DNA of 64,000 bases, taken from positions 1-64,000 of the forward strand of contig JAILDV010000010.1 in assembly GCA_024688885.1 (NCBI GenBank). The letters run 5' to 3'. Source of the stretch: Bacteroidaceae bacterium. GTDB taxonomy: Bacteria > Bacteroidota > Bacteroidia > Bacteroidales > Bacteroidaceae. A program made the position numbers and the translations under genes. A model generated the notes under the pieces. That model made no database searches. It worked only from the letters and a program-made list of their open reading frames with translations, and had not been told where the DNA came from. Below are positions 43,763 to 52,350 of the stretch, piece after piece; the stretch's first letter is position 1, and every line of letters starts with the position of its first letter.

Positions 43763-45184
43763 TTAGGGCAATTTCACCACAGCGCCGACTGGAATGTTAT
43801 CAGGATTGGCGAAAGTGTTGACGCGAAGGATTGCCCTCACAGAGTCCTTGGTGCCATAATATTTCTGGGAGACACGTGTCAAGGACTCGCCACGTTGCAT
43901 GCGATGCGTCTTAGGACGTTCCTCCTTAGCCGGTTTCTGGGCTTCAGGCTTCTTGGTGTCCTGCTTCTTAGTATCCTGCTTCTTGACATCTTGCTTCTGA
44001 GCATCAGGCTTGGAAGCGTCCTTTTGTGGTTTGGCAGCCACTTTCACACTATCTGCCTTTTGTGCCTTGGCAAGTGAATCCTTGTCAGCCTTAGGTGCAA
44101 CAGGCTTTATGGGCTTGACAGGCTTAATTGGTTGAGCAGGCTTGTCTGCCTTGGTTGGTTTCGTGGTCTGTTCCGTCGTCTGCACTTTCTCCACCGCCTC
44201 GATGTTTTGATGAATCAGATAGACGAAGGTGCCCAGCACCGCCAACAGCAGGACGATAAGGATGGTCAACCAAATGCGCTTGTTGCCTGATGGTTTTGAT
44301 GAAACCTCGTCCTCTTGTGCATGTGATGGTTCTGTCATCACACGATTGAAGGCTTCCTGACGTTTCTCTTCTTCGGAAGTTTCCACAGAAGGACTGACTT
44401 TCTCGCTTACAGCAGTCACAGGCATCGCTGATACAGGTTTTGTGTCCTCAGCCGTTTCCACTGGTGATGCATTTTCTGTGCTTTCTGTATTTTCTTTGAG
44501 AGCCCCAACTTCAGGCTCCACATTCTTCTCCAATCTTTCCAGAAGCTTTTCCAAGCGCATCTTCTCGGCATTTGCCTTGCGCGCTTCTTCCACAGCGGTT
44601 TCCATCTTCGCCTTCGCCTCTTCGTATTGCTGACGAAGGTCGTCAACACTTTCAGGAGTGGAAATGAGCATGTCGATGCCGGCAAAAGCATCTTGTGGGG
44701 TTTCCACCTGCTCGGGTTCTGGCACTTGGATAAGAGTTTCTATATCTTCCTCTTTCTTTGGCGTTTCCACCTCAATGGATGTTTCTGATTTTACAGGTTC
44801 TGCCACCTTGGTGGGTACTTCCACTTTTTCAGGCTCTGCAACCTTAGTGGGCTCTGCAACCTTTGCAGACTCTTCCACCTGTACGGATGTTTTTGCCTGA
44901 GGATTCAGCACCTCTGCCACATGGTCTTCTGCGGTAAAAGTGAGTTTTTTATATCCCGGAATGACGAAACGCATGCCTGTTGACACGTTCACGCTTTCGC
45001 GGTCACCAACCTCGACGAGTTTGAAAGTGCCCAAGCCTTTTATCTTGACGACATCTCCTGCCGACACAGCCTCGACGATGGTGTCGAAGAATGCCTTGGA
45101 GAACGTCTCTGCCACCTTTTTCTGCACACCAGCTTTCCGGGCAAGCGTGTCAGCTATGTTTTGGAATGAAAGTTTCTCGTTCAT
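43763..45184 (-). CDS. HU-like DNA-binding domain fused to membrane anchor and LysM domain
   Basis: A 473-residue protein. The first 90 residues are an HU/IHF domain (ARKAGVQKKVAETFSKAFFD, GDVVKIKGLGTFKLVEVGDR). A Glu/Val/Pro-rich linker and a coiled coil (about 185-215, EEARKANAEKMRLEKLLERL) follow, then a transmembrane helix (about 303-322, IWLTILIVLLLAVLGTFVYL), a Lys/Pro-rich linker, and a C-terminal LysM domain (RMQRGESLTRVSQKYYG ... NPDNIPVGAVVKLP). The layout would place DNA binding in the cytoplasm and peptidoglycan binding in the periplasm. A canonical HU gene precedes it on the same strand. Confidence 0.85.
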   Translation of the reverse strand: MNEKLSFQNIADTLARKAGVQKKVAETFSKAFFDTIVEAVSAGDVVKIKGLGTFKLVEVGDRESVNVSTGMRFVIPGYKKLTFTAEDHVAEVLNPQAKTSVQVEESAKVAEPTKVAEPEKVEVPTKVAEPVKSETSIEVETPKKEEDIETLIQVPEPEQVETPQDAFAGIDMLISTPESVDDLRQQYEEAKAKMETAVEEARKANAEKMRLEKLLERLEKNVEPEVGALKENTESTENASPVETAEDTKPVSAMPVTAVSEKVSPSVETSEEEKRQEAFNRVMTEPSHAQEDEVSSKPSGNKRIWLTILIVLLLAVLGTFVYLIHQNIEAVEKVQTTEQTTKPTKADKPAQPIKPVKPIKPVAPKADKDSLAKAQKADSVKVAAKPQKDASKPDAQKQDVKKQDTKKQDTKKPEAQKPAKEERPKTHRMQRGESLTRVSQKYYGTKDSVRAILRVNTFANPDNIPVGAVVKLP

Positions 45185-45187
45185 AGG

Positions 45188-45466
45188 CTATTCCTTGTTA
45201 AGCTGCGCCTTCAGAGCCGCACTCATCTTGTAGTTGAGCGTGGTCTTCGACGGCACCACCATGTAGGTTTTGGAGGTAGGGTTGTAGATTCTGCGACTGG
45301 CTTTCTCGCGAGGCTCGAACGAACCAAAGCCTTGAATGGTCACGCTGTTGCCGTCAGCTATTTCCTCCAGCACAGTACCAATCAGCAAAGAAGACAGTTC
45401 CTTCGCCTCTTCAGCTTCGAGGCGGGTCTTCTGCGAGATTTTCTCTAAAAATTCTTTGTTCGTCAT
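45188..45466 (-). CDS. HU family DNA-binding protein
   Basis: A 92-residue protein of typical HU length: TNKEFLEKISQKTRLEAEEA, then GNSVTIQGFGSFEPREKASR and RRIYNPTSKTYMVVPSKTTL. HU dimers bend and compact DNA. It overlaps rimO by 4 bp and precedes the HU-LysM fusion by 3 bp, so all three are probably one leftward operon. Confidence 0.93.
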   Translation of the reverse strand: MTNKEFLEKISQKTRLEAEEAKELSSLLIGTVLEEIADGNSVTIQGFGSFEPREKASRRIYNPTSKTYMVVPSKTTLNYKMSAALKAQLNKE

Positions 45467-46764
45467 TTTTTCACTTTACCATATAAGTCAAAATCGTCGG
45501 AATCAACGATATGAACATTGTAGAAACTTCCTTTTCTTAACACCCCGTCTGCCACAGGTATGAGCACTTCGGGGTCAACTTCGGGCGAGTCGAACTCAGT
45601 TCTTCCCACATAATACTCGCCTTCTTTCCTGTCGATAATCACCTTGAGCGTCTGCCCCACTTTCTCTGCCTGCACCTCTGCGGAAATGCCTTGCTGCAAG
45701 TCCATCAGCTCGCTCAACCGGCGTTGCTTCACCTCATCGGGCACCTCATCCTTGAACTGCTTCTGGGCAGGTGTGCCCTCTTCTTCCGAATAGGCAAAGG
45801 CGCCCATCCTGTCGAATCGTGTCCAACGCACAAATTCCTTCAGCTCCTCAAACTCTTCCTCACCCTCACCTGGGAAACCGACCATCAGCGTAGTGCGGAG
45901 CGCGATGCCCGGCACCTCCTTTCTGATGCGCTCAATCAGGGCATAGGTTTCCTCCTTGTTCACATGGCGCTGCATGTTGGTGAGCACCTTTGTGCTGACG
46001 TGCTGCAAGGCAATGTCGAGATACTTGCACACGTTCTTCCGTTCACGAATCACACGGAGCAATTCCCATGGGAAATTCATCGGGTAGGCATAGTGCAGAC
46101 GAATCCACTTCACGCCTTTCACATCACTTATCCGCTCCACCAGCTCCGCTATTTTTTGTTCGCCATAAAGGTCTAATCCATAGTAAGTAAGCTCTTGGGC
46201 AATCACCTGGAACTCCTTCACGCCCTCACTCACCAGATGCTCCACTTCTGCCACGATGTCCTCCATCGGTCGGCTCTGATGACGCCCCGTGATGATGGGG
46301 ATGGCGCAATAGGCACAATGGCGGTCACACCCCTCCGAAATCTTCAGGTAGGCATAGTACTTGGGGGTGGTCAGGCGGCGCTCATACTGGCGTTCCTGCT
46401 GATACGTCTTGCCCAAGTCGTTGAGCAATTCCGTCCAGTTGAATTTGCCGTAGAACTTGTCCACCTGCGGAATCTCATGCCCCAGCTCCTTCATGAAGCG
46501 TTGGGACAGACACCCCATCACATACACCTGCTTCACGCGCCCCTCTTCCTTTGCCTGACACAGTTCGAGAATCATGTTCACGCTCTCCTCCTGTGCGTCG
46601 GCTATAAATCCGCACGTGTTCACCACCACAATCTCACCCTGCGGGTTCTGGCTGTCATGCGTCACACGATAACCGTTCAGCTCCAGCTGACGAATCAGCC
46701 TTTCCGAATCCACCAGATTCTTCGAGCAACCCAGCGTGATGATATCTATCGTATTCTTTCTCAA
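45463..46764 (-). CDS. rimO: Ribosomal protein S12 methylthiotransferase
   Basis: A 433-residue radical SAM enzyme. It starts KNTIDIITLGCSKNLVDSE, with the UPF0004 domain cysteines, and has the radical-SAM motif CDRHCAYCAIP and a C-terminal TRAM domain (GQTLKVIIDRKEGEYYVGRT). RimO adds a methylthio group to S12 Asp. The start overlaps no other gene; its stop overlaps the HU gene start. Confidence 0.96.
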   Translation of the reverse strand: MRKNTIDIITLGCSKNLVDSERLIRQLELNGYRVTHDSQNPQGEIVVVNTCGFIADAQEESVNMILELCQAKEEGRVKQVYVMGCLSQRFMKELGHEIPQVDKFYGKFNWTELLNDLGKTYQQERQYERRLTTPKYYAYLKISEGCDRHCAYCAIPIITGRHQSRPMEDIVAEVEHLVSEGVKEFQVIAQELTYYGLDLYGEQKIAELVERISDVKGVKWIRLHYAYPMNFPWELLRVIRERKNVCKYLDIALQHVSTKVLTNMQRHVNKEETYALIERIRKEVPGIALRTTLMVGFPGEGEEEFEELKEFVRWTRFDRMGAFAYSEEEGTPAQKQFKDEVPDEVKQRRLSELMDLQQGISAEVQAEKVGQTLKVIIDRKEGEYYVGRTEFDSPEVDPEVLIPVADGVLRKGSFYNVHIVDSDDFDLYGKVKK

Positions 46765-46774
46765 TTTCTCACTC

Positions 46775-46820
46775 TAAACTCTAAACTGTCAATTGTCAAC
46801 TGTCAATTGTCAACTGTCAA
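46775..46820. repeat. CAACTGTCAATTGTCAACTG junction repeat
   Basis: Tandem imperfect units between ftsY and rimO, the reverse complement of the tract at 35038-35108. Confidence 0.65.
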
Positions 46821-47777
46821 CTACTCACCAAACAGGCTCTCCACAAACGCCTTGCGGTTGAATGCCTGCAAGTCCTCCATCCCCTCACCCAGTCCGATGT
46901 AGCGCACGGGAATCTTGAACTGGTCGCTGATGCCGATGACCACACCACCCTTCGCCGTTCCGTCCAGCTTCGTGATAGCCATCGAAGTCACCTCCGTCGC
47001 CTTTGTGAACTGCTTTGCCTGTTCAAAGGCATTCTGCCCGGTCGAACCGTCCAATACCAGCATCACGTCATCTGCCTCATATCCTGCGGCTTTCTTCACC
47101 GCGTTCTTGATTTTAGTCAACTCGTTCATCAAGCCCACCTTGTTGTGCAGACGACCAGCCGTGTCAATCAGCACCACATCGGCACCGTTCGCCTTGGCTG
47201 AGCTCACTGCGTCGAAAGCCACAGCGGCAGGGTCGCTGCCCATCTGCTGCTTCACCACAGGCACGCCCACCCGTTCGCCCCAGATGCAAATCTGCTCCAC
47301 AGCAGCTGCACGGAAGGTGTCGGCAGCACCGAGATACACCTTCAGACCAGCCTGCTTGAACTGGTAAGCCAGCTTGCCGATGGTGGTCGTCTTACCCACT
47401 CCGTTCACACCCACCACCAAGATGATGTAAGGCTTGTGTGCCCCTTCGGGTATCTGGAAACCCTCCGTGTCATCCGTATTGTTTTCGGTCAGCAGACCGG
47501 CTATTTCCTCACGCAATATTCGGTTCAACTCGTCAGTACCCACATACTTGTCGCGCGCCACACGTTCCTCAATCCTGCGTATAATCTCCAACGTCGTGTC
47601 CACACCCACATCGCTCGTAATCAGCACCTCCTCCAGATTGTCCAGCACATCATCATCCACCTTCGACTTTCCAGCCACGGCGCGGGCAATCTTGCCAAAC
47701 ACGCTCTCCTTCGTCTTGGCGAGTCCGTTATCCAGCGTCTCCTTCTTTTTCTTGGAGAACATATCAAAAAATCCCAT
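46821..47777 (-). CDS. ftsY: Signal recognition particle receptor FtsY
   Basis: A 318-residue protein from ATG at 47777 (MGFFDMFSKKKKETLDNG). The NG domain has the P-loop VVGVNGVGKTTTIGKL, DTFRAAAVEQI, IDTAGRLHNKVGLM and TKLDGTAKGG. FtsY docks SRP-ribosome complexes at the membrane. Short relative to E. coli FtsY because the acidic A domain is small. A consensus promoter lies 33 bp upstream. Confidence 0.96.
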   Translation of the reverse strand: MGFFDMFSKKKKETLDNGLAKTKESVFGKIARAVAGKSKVDDDVLDNLEEVLITSDVGVDTTLEIIRRIEERVARDKYVGTDELNRILREEIAGLLTENNTDDTEGFQIPEGAHKPYIILVVGVNGVGKTTTIGKLAYQFKQAGLKVYLGAADTFRAAAVEQICIWGERVGVPVVKQQMGSDPAAVAFDAVSSAKANGADVVLIDTAGRLHNKVGLMNELTKIKNAVKKAAGYEADDVMLVLDGSTGQNAFEQAKQFTKATEVTSMAITKLDGTAKGGVVIGISDQFKIPVRYIGLGEGMEDLQAFNRKAFVESLFGE

Positions 47778-47809
47778 ATCTTTTTCCTTTCTTATACTCT
47801 TTAAAGTGA

Positions 47810-47841
47810 CAAAGGTACGAATAAGTGAGAGAATTACCAAA
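47810..47841 (-). promoter_or_regulatory. Promoter of ftsY
   Basis: On the minus strand TTTG (plus 47838-47841), 20 bp, TACCTTTG (plus 47810-47817). A near-duplicate of its -7 side, CAAAGGTACGAATAAGTG, recurs at 47884. Confidence 0.8.
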
Positions 47842-47911
47842 TAAAATTGGATTTTTCCCCACAATAGCCACCTTCGATGCCGCCAAAGGTACGAATAAGT
47901 GGGTGAAAAAA

Positions 47912-47946
47912 CAACAAACCCCTCAAAAAAGTGGAGAGGTTTGTTG
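47912..47946 (-). terminator. Terminator of the rpmB-rpmG operon
   Basis: CAACAAACCCCTC at 47912-47924 pairs with GAGAGGTTTGTTG at 47934-47946 (one internal mismatch), and the minus strand continues with TTTTTTC. Confidence 0.75.
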
Positions 47947-48031
47947 ATTTCATGCCGAAGAGCACCCCAAAAGTGCACTCCGAGCCTATGTTTTAGTCAC
48001 GTCGGGCTGAAAAATCCGCCCTAACGTCAGA

Positions 48032-48184
48032 TTACTTCTTCAGATAATCCTTCACGAGTTCGGCAGGAATCATCTTCTCGTCAAAAGCGTATGCACCAGT
48101 CTTTGGAGACTTGAACATCTTGATGACCTTCGTGTAAGAACGACCATCCTTGTTCTGGAGGGTTGCGACGGTTTTCTTTGCCAT
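48032..48184 (-). CDS. DUF4295 family protein
   Basis: A 50-residue protein, MAKKTVATLQNKDGRSYTKV at the start and AYAFDEKMIPAELVKDYLKK at the end. DUF4295 is a Bacteroidetes-specific small basic protein always encoded with L28 and L33; it may associate with the ribosome. It is last in the operon, 9 bp after rpmG. Confidence 0.92.
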   Translation of the reverse strand: MAKKTVATLQNKDGRSYTKVIKMFKSPKTGAYAFDEKMIPAELVKDYLKK

Positions 48185-48193
48185 AGTCTAAAC

Positions 48194-48382
48194 TTATTTG
48201 ATTTCCTTGTGCACAGTCATGCGCTTCAGGATGGGGTTATACTTCTTCAGTTCCAGACGGTCTGGAGTGTTCTTGCGGTTCTTTGTAGTGATGTATCTTG
48301 ATGTGCCTGGAAGACCGCTATCCTTCATTTCTGTGCATTCGAGGATGACCTGCACGCGATTGCCTTTAGCTTTCTTTGCCAT
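48194..48382 (-). CDS. rpmG: Ribosomal protein L33
   Basis: A 62-residue protein: [20 protein letters not shown], then [20 protein letters not shown] and the basic end [15 protein letters not shown]. Large-subunit protein; this is the zinc-free type because the usual cysteine pairs are absent. Between rpmB and the DUF4295 gene. Confidence 0.96.
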   Translation of the reverse strand: MAKKAKGNRVQVILECTEMKDSGLPGTSRYITTKNRKNTPDRLELKKYNPILKRMTVHKEIK

Positions 48383-48409
48383 AGTTCTTTTCTCCTTACT
48401 TTAATGTGA

Positions 48410-48670
48410 TTAGCCAATAACCTGAATGTCCTTCCACTCACAGTGACCCTTAGCGACAGCCTGCTTCAGAGCAGCGTCAAGACCAATGCGGTTGATGATA
48501 CGCAAACCTGCGGCGCTCACCTTGAGCACAATCCAGCAATCTTCCTCTACATAGTAGAATTTCTTAGTGAACAAGTTGACATCGAAACGTCTCTTTGTTC
48601 TGCGAAGTGAGTGAGACACATTGTTACCCACCACAGACTTCTTACCTGTAATCTGACAAATTTTTGACAT
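48410..48670 (-). CDS. rpmB: Ribosomal protein L28
   Basis: An 86-residue protein, [20 protein letters not shown] followed by [16 protein letters not shown]. First gene of the rpmB-rpmG-DUF4295 operon. Confidence 0.96.
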   Translation of the reverse strand: MSKICQITGKKSVVGNNVSHSLRRTKRRFDVNLFTKKFYYVEEDCWIVLKVSAAGLRIINRIGLDAALKQAVAKGHCEWKDIQVIG

Positions 48671-48819
48671 TTTCTTATATTCTTTTGTTAATTTTCAAAT
48701 CTAATTTTACTTGGAGAAGTACAGGTCTTCACAGTTCCGGCAGACCCGCAATGCCCACCTCGCGAAATTTGGAACGCTCAACCCTTTTTGTTTTTGAAAA
48801 TTAGGGGTGTTTCTTTATT

Positions 48820-49045
48820 ATCTTTCGTCGGGATTACATATCCCTTGCCCTGCCTCGGGCTATCCATCGAATCCTTCTTTTCTTTACAGAACTGAAAGCG
48901 AGCTTTCGTTCTTTCATTCAAAAAGTCTTCGTGATCCGGTTGGGATTGCATATCCCACCGCCCTGCCACGGGCTATCATTCGAATCCTTTCCTCACCTCT
49001 CGAACTGAAAGCGAGCTTTCGTTCGCTCGTTGAGAAAAGTCTTCG
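48820..49045 (-). repeat. Repeated units carrying the 3' end of tRNA-Arg
   Basis: Downstream of tRNA-Arg the 20-bp segment CTTCGTGATCCGGTTGGGAT, which covers its 3' end, recurs at 48927 (genuine copy at 49041), a distance of 114 bp. Each unit also carries a hairpin-forming GAACTGAAAGCGAGCTTTCG (48889 and 49002) and a CGGGCTATC-TTCGAATCC block. A third, more diverged unit starts near 48822. Confidence 0.82.
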
Positions 49046-49119
49046 TGATCCGGTTGGGATTCGAACCCAAGACCCACAGCTTAGAAGGCTGTTGCTCTAT
49101 CCAGCTGAGCTACCGGACC
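49046..49119 (-). tRNA. tRNA-Arg (TCT)
   Basis: 74 nt. Acceptor stem GGTCCGG/CCGGATC (one G-U), D-arm AGCTCAGCTGGATAGAGC, anticodon arm CAGCCTTCTAAGCTG with anticodon TCT, T-arm TTGGGTTCGAATCCCAA. The CCA end is not encoded. Confidence 0.96.
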
Positions 49120-49233
49120 ATCCTCTCATGGACTTAGTGTCCTTCTCTCAGGCCTCATCCACTCGGAGTTTTACGTATGGCTCAGCCACACAAAACATCA
49201 TGCACGGACATATGCCCACGCAATTTGCGGATG

Positions 49234-49265
49234 CAAAGGTACGCTTTTTCTCCGAACCTCACAAA
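49234..49265 (-). promoter_or_regulatory. Promoter of tRNA-Arg
   Basis: On the minus strand TTTG (plus 49262-49265), 20 bp, TACCTTTG (plus 49234-49241). The predicted leader to the tRNA 5' end is about 105 nt. Confidence 0.78.
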
Positions 49266-49311
49266 TAAATTCCAAAATATTTTTCTCGGTGAGACAAATT
49301 TTGTGCCAAAA

Positions 49312-49344
49312 AGAGTGGAAGCCACACGAAGTGACCTCCACTCT
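49312..49344 (-). terminator. Terminator of the VWA gene cluster
   Basis: AGAGTGGA at 49312-49319 pairs with TCCACTCT at 49337-49344; on the minus strand TTTTTGGC follows. Confidence 0.65.
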
Positions 49345-49398
49345 CTTTCAATTTTCATTTACCAGCAGTCAATCATCCATTCTCGAAACTGTCATCTG

Positions 49399-50046
49399 TC
49401 ATTTGTCAGACTCTTCGTCATCGATGAAGAATTTGTCGGATTTCAGACGGGGAAATTCGCAGCATTCGCTGAGTTTGGTGTAGAAAGCGGAGCGAGCCTT
49501 TTTCTCCTTCACGAACATTTCCTTGGTGCCTTCGATGTCGGCTTCGAAGTTCAGGCTATGGTCGATGCCCATGCCCTTGGCAACCGCCATGGCGTCTTGG
49601 TTGGCACCGATGTAGGTGAAGAGCCAGTTGCCCTTCTTCAGTTCCTCGACCAGCTGGGAGACACGTTGGTGGTTCCACTCCACGGATGAGTTTTCGTAGC
49701 CATCGGTGATGATGGTCACCAGCACGTTGTCACCCTTGTCGATATATTGGCGCAGGTGGGTGAGGGAATTTCCCATCGCATCGTAGAGGGGCGTGTTGTC
49801 GGTGGGTTGGTAGTCGTTCTCATTCAGGTCGGGCACCTTAGTGATGGGCATGCGGTCATAGACGGTGGGGATGCGCCGCCCGTTGAATACCACCAAGCTG
49901 AAGAGTTGTTCCTGATTGGGGTTCTCGGTTTGGGCAGTGCGGATGGTTTGAATGGTTTCCACCACACCAGCGATGGCTTCTCTGCGGATGGAATACATGG
50001 AGCCGGAGGCGTCCAGAACGATGAGGTTGTAAACTTTCTGTGTCAT
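49399..50046 (-). CDS. Soluble VWA-domain protein
   Basis: A 215-residue single-domain protein. The MIDAS motif is LIVLDASGSMYSIRREA (about 9-25), with NTPLYDAMG and VTIITDGYENSS as further metal-site loops. No signal peptide or helix is present, so it is cytoplasmic. It is the last of a three-gene leftward cluster with the 138- and 410-residue proteins. The partner or ligand is unknown. Confidence 0.85.
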   Translation of the reverse strand: MTQKVYNLIVLDASGSMYSIRREAIAGVVETIQTIRTAQTENPNQEQLFSLVVFNGRRIPTVYDRMPITKVPDLNENDYQPTDNTPLYDAMGNSLTHLRQYIDKGDNVLVTIITDGYENSSVEWNHQRVSQLVEELKKGNWLFTYIGANQDAMAVAKGMGIDHSLNFEADIEGTKEMFVKEKKARSAFYTKLSECCEFPRLKSDKFFIDDEESDK

Positions 50047-50233
50047 GTCGTTTGAGGTTTTAAATGGTTAATGTAATAATTTAAGTTCCGCTAATTTTAT
50101 TTATTTGAAGTTAATGAAGTTACCGAAGTGAGCGACGTTTGTCATGCTGATGGTTTTCTCTCTGCCATGTATCGTCGTAAACTTCGTTTACTCCATTTAC
50201 TTCGTCACTTCCGAAATTTGAGTGAGTTTTCGC
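50047..50233. other. Short gene-free spacer in the VWA cluster
   Basis: This spacer separates the VWA gene from the 138-residue gene and contains an AAGTTAATGAAGTTACCGAA-type low-complexity repeat with its partial inverse (TTCGTTTACTCCATTTACTTCG). No promoter or terminator is convincing. Confidence 0.4.
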
Positions 50234-50650
50234 TTATGCCTTCTTCACATAGATGTAGGCAGGGTATGTTCCCAGCACGAAGAGGGTGACGGGGCAGAGC
50301 CAAATCTTGCGGTCGAATCCGTCCAGCCCTCTCACCTCGTAGTGTGCTCCGCCTGTGAGCGAGTGGTCGAGTCGGCGCAGTTCGGCATAGCCTTGGAGTT
50401 TTTCCTGTTTGGAAGTGGGAATCACCTTGACGCGTGTTTCCACATCATCGTCCGAGAGGTAGGCACAGAGCAGGTCGGCGCCAGCCACCATCATCAGGTT
50501 GTGATGTTCGAAGGGCCAGCCGGGGAAATCCACATACCAGCATCCGTCTGCCTCGTGGTTGAACTTCAGGTCATACTCGCGCTTCTTGCCGAATACGCTC
50601 TTCTGAATCAAAACTGCTGCGTTCTTCAAATCTTTCAATGAATAATCCAT
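50234..50650 (-). CDS. Conserved small protein (possibly DUF6717)
   Basis: A 138-residue protein from ATG at 50650 (MDYSLKDLKNAAVLIQKSVF). It contains DGCWYVDFPGWPFEHHNLMM and LCPVTLFVLGTYPAYIYVKK. From memory it matches a Bacteroidetes family named DUF6717, but I cannot confirm the number. No catalytic motif or membrane segment. It sits between the VWA and the 410-residue genes. Confidence 0.7.
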   Translation of the reverse strand: MDYSLKDLKNAAVLIQKSVFGKKREYDLKFNHEADGCWYVDFPGWPFEHHNLMMVAGADLLCAYLSDDDVETRVKVIPTSKQEKLQGYAELRRLDHSLTGGAHYEVRGLDGFDRKIWLCPVTLFVLGTYPAYIYVKKA

Positions 50651-50726
50651 AATTAAAATAAATTTTAGAGGTTTGACAAAAACTTTTGACGATGCAAAGT
50701 TACTATATAATATACAGCACATGAAA

Positions 50727-50767
50727 ATCCCTGCAAGCCTTGCAAACGTTGCAAGCCTTGCAGGGAT
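50727..50767. terminator. Hairpin of TGCAAG repeats
   Basis: ATCCCTGCAAG at 50727-50737 pairs with CTTGCAGGGAT at 50757-50767; the loop contains further TTGCAA motifs. It lies between the 138- and 410-residue genes and may reduce read-through. Confidence 0.6.
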
Positions 50768-50795
50768 ACGGCTTATTTTATTATGGATGAGGGAA

Positions 50796-52028
50796 TTAAC
50801 GGAAATTTTCCCAGACAATCAAGTCTTGAGGTAAGAGGATTTTCTTGGCTTCTCCCCTTTCGCCGGTGATGTAGTAATTGCGGGCGATGCTGTCGTCGAA
50901 AACTCTCAGGAATGCCTGCTTTATTCGGGAGCATTTCTCGTTGATGGAGTTGCGTGTGGGGTCAGTCACATCGTCGATGCTCCTGCGGATGTCCTCGCGA
51001 CTATCACGCCCCGAGATCATCTCATACACGGACAGGAGTTCCTTTCGGTATTCGGGCAGATAGGAGAATTTGATGCCTTCGGGATGGTGCAGATAGAGCA
51101 GGTAGATGGCTTTCGAGAGCGGTGGCATCTTGATTTCCACATTGTTGTAGTCGGGCAGGAAGATGCGCCCGTAGCGCACATGCAGGCGGCTCAGTTTCCG
51201 GGTGGGTTGGAAAAGCTGCTGAAGCGCCCATTCGCCCACCCCACTCTGGCGAAGACGTTCCACGAGCATCTGCACCTCGCTCATCACGGCTTCCACATCC
51301 TCCTCCTGCGGCACCGAACGGCATTCCTCACAGAGAACGTCATTTTCCCGAATGACCATCCTTTCTGAGCCAGAAGTCTTTTCACGTGGAGCCAGCCTCG
51401 CCCTGAAAGCCGACGTCAGCCTGTCGAACAGAGACGGATTGGAAGGAGGTTCGGCACATACATCTTCGCGACACGCCTCTTCAATCCGCATTTGTCGGAG
51501 CTGTTCCTCTTCACACCTCAGACGGTCTAATTGCCTATCATGTCTCCTGCCGAAGAAATCACCACTGACTCCATGCATGCGTATGTAATTCTCCGCCATT
51601 TCGTAGGGTGACGGTGAGTAAACATCCGTCATGGGCGTGAACGCATAGGTGTAAGTATCCTCCTTGTCAAAATCCTCACCCTTGTATTGAATCAGCCCTG
51701 GCTGAAGGCGACTTGCATCGAAACCGGCAACGACATATTCCAGCAGGTCACTATCGCGGCTATGGCTGACACGAGGGATGATGGCATTCGCGTCGGCATC
51801 GGGATTGAAATAGCGGTAAATCTTGCCGAGATCCATGTCTTCCGAAATCATCGGCAGGAAACAGAATTCCAGTCCGCCACGTCGGAATTCCTCCACAAGT
51901 ACGTCGTAAAAATCGTAGAGAACATGATAATACTTTTTCGCCCCAAGGTGCATCACATCAAAATAGATGACCACATTGGTCTTGGGCTTGAAAGGAAGTC
52001 GGTCTTTATCAAAGCTGATGTACTGCAT
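50796..52028 (-). CDS. Uncharacterised 410-residue protein
   Basis: The N-terminal half (about 1-140) starts MQYISFDKDRLPFKPKTNVV, and the middle has a charged arginine-rich helix (QLDRLRCEEEQLRQMRIEEA). The C-terminal part (about 280-410) has YGRIFLPDYNNVEIKMPPLS, KAIYLLYLHHPEGI and NEKCSRIKQAFLRVFDD, ending in YITGERGEAKKILLP. That C-terminal domain seems to recur in other Bacteroidetes proteins, but I know no name for it. No signal peptide or helix. First gene of the VWA cluster. Confidence 0.72.
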   Translation of the reverse strand: MQYISFDKDRLPFKPKTNVVIYFDVMHLGAKKYYHVLYDFYDVLVEEFRRGGLEFCFLPMISEDMDLGKIYRYFNPDADANAIIPRVSHSRDSDLLEYVVAGFDASRLQPGLIQYKGEDFDKEDTYTYAFTPMTDVYSPSPYEMAENYIRMHGVSGDFFGRRHDRQLDRLRCEEEQLRQMRIEEACREDVCAEPPSNPSLFDRLTSAFRARLAPREKTSGSERMVIRENDVLCEECRSVPQEEDVEAVMSEVQMLVERLRQSGVGEWALQQLFQPTRKLSRLHVRYGRIFLPDYNNVEIKMPPLSKAIYLLYLHHPEGIKFSYLPEYRKELLSVYEMISGRDSREDIRRSIDDVTDPTRNSINEKCSRIKQAFLRVFDDSIARNYYITGERGEAKKILLPQDLIVWENFR

Positions 52029-52350
52029 ATGTGCTCATGTTGAAATGTCTCTGTCACCCACAAAACGCCCCCTCGTTTCTTGTTTGCAAAGATACGAAAA
52101 AACATCCATACTGCTACACATTTCATCAAAAATCACACCCCTTCCCTGCATTTTCCCGTTTTTCTCGGCAGCGAAGCACTCCTTTTCCTTTCCGTTTGCA
52201 AAGATACGGCAAGAAATTATGGTGAAAAAATATTCTCCTTCCCTATCTCCCTCCCCCTGATTGAAGCACTTTTTGATTATCCTCCAAATTTATTTGCTCT
52301 ATTCGTACTTTTGCCGTATCTTTGTGGCCAAGAATTTATCTGCAAGTAAG
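52029..52350. other. Divergent intergenic region with duplicated TTTGCAAAGATACG motif
   Basis: TTTGCAAAGATACG occurs at about 52083 and 52196. The first is a plausible -7 region (TATCTTTG on the minus strand) for the 410-residue gene. The second lies near the forward promoter of the lipoprotein gene. No open frame is convincing here. Confidence 0.45.
52293..52324 (+). promoter_or_regulatory. Promoter of the exported pyrophosphatase-like lipoprotein
   Basis: TTTG at 52293-52296, 20 bp, TATCTTTG at 52317-52324, followed after 26 bp by the ATG. Confidence 0.8.

Noticed and set aside
48727-48820. Additional tRNA gene downstream of tRNA-Arg
   Set aside because: Only 3'-end fragments are present; no anticodon arm or full acceptor stem can be folded.
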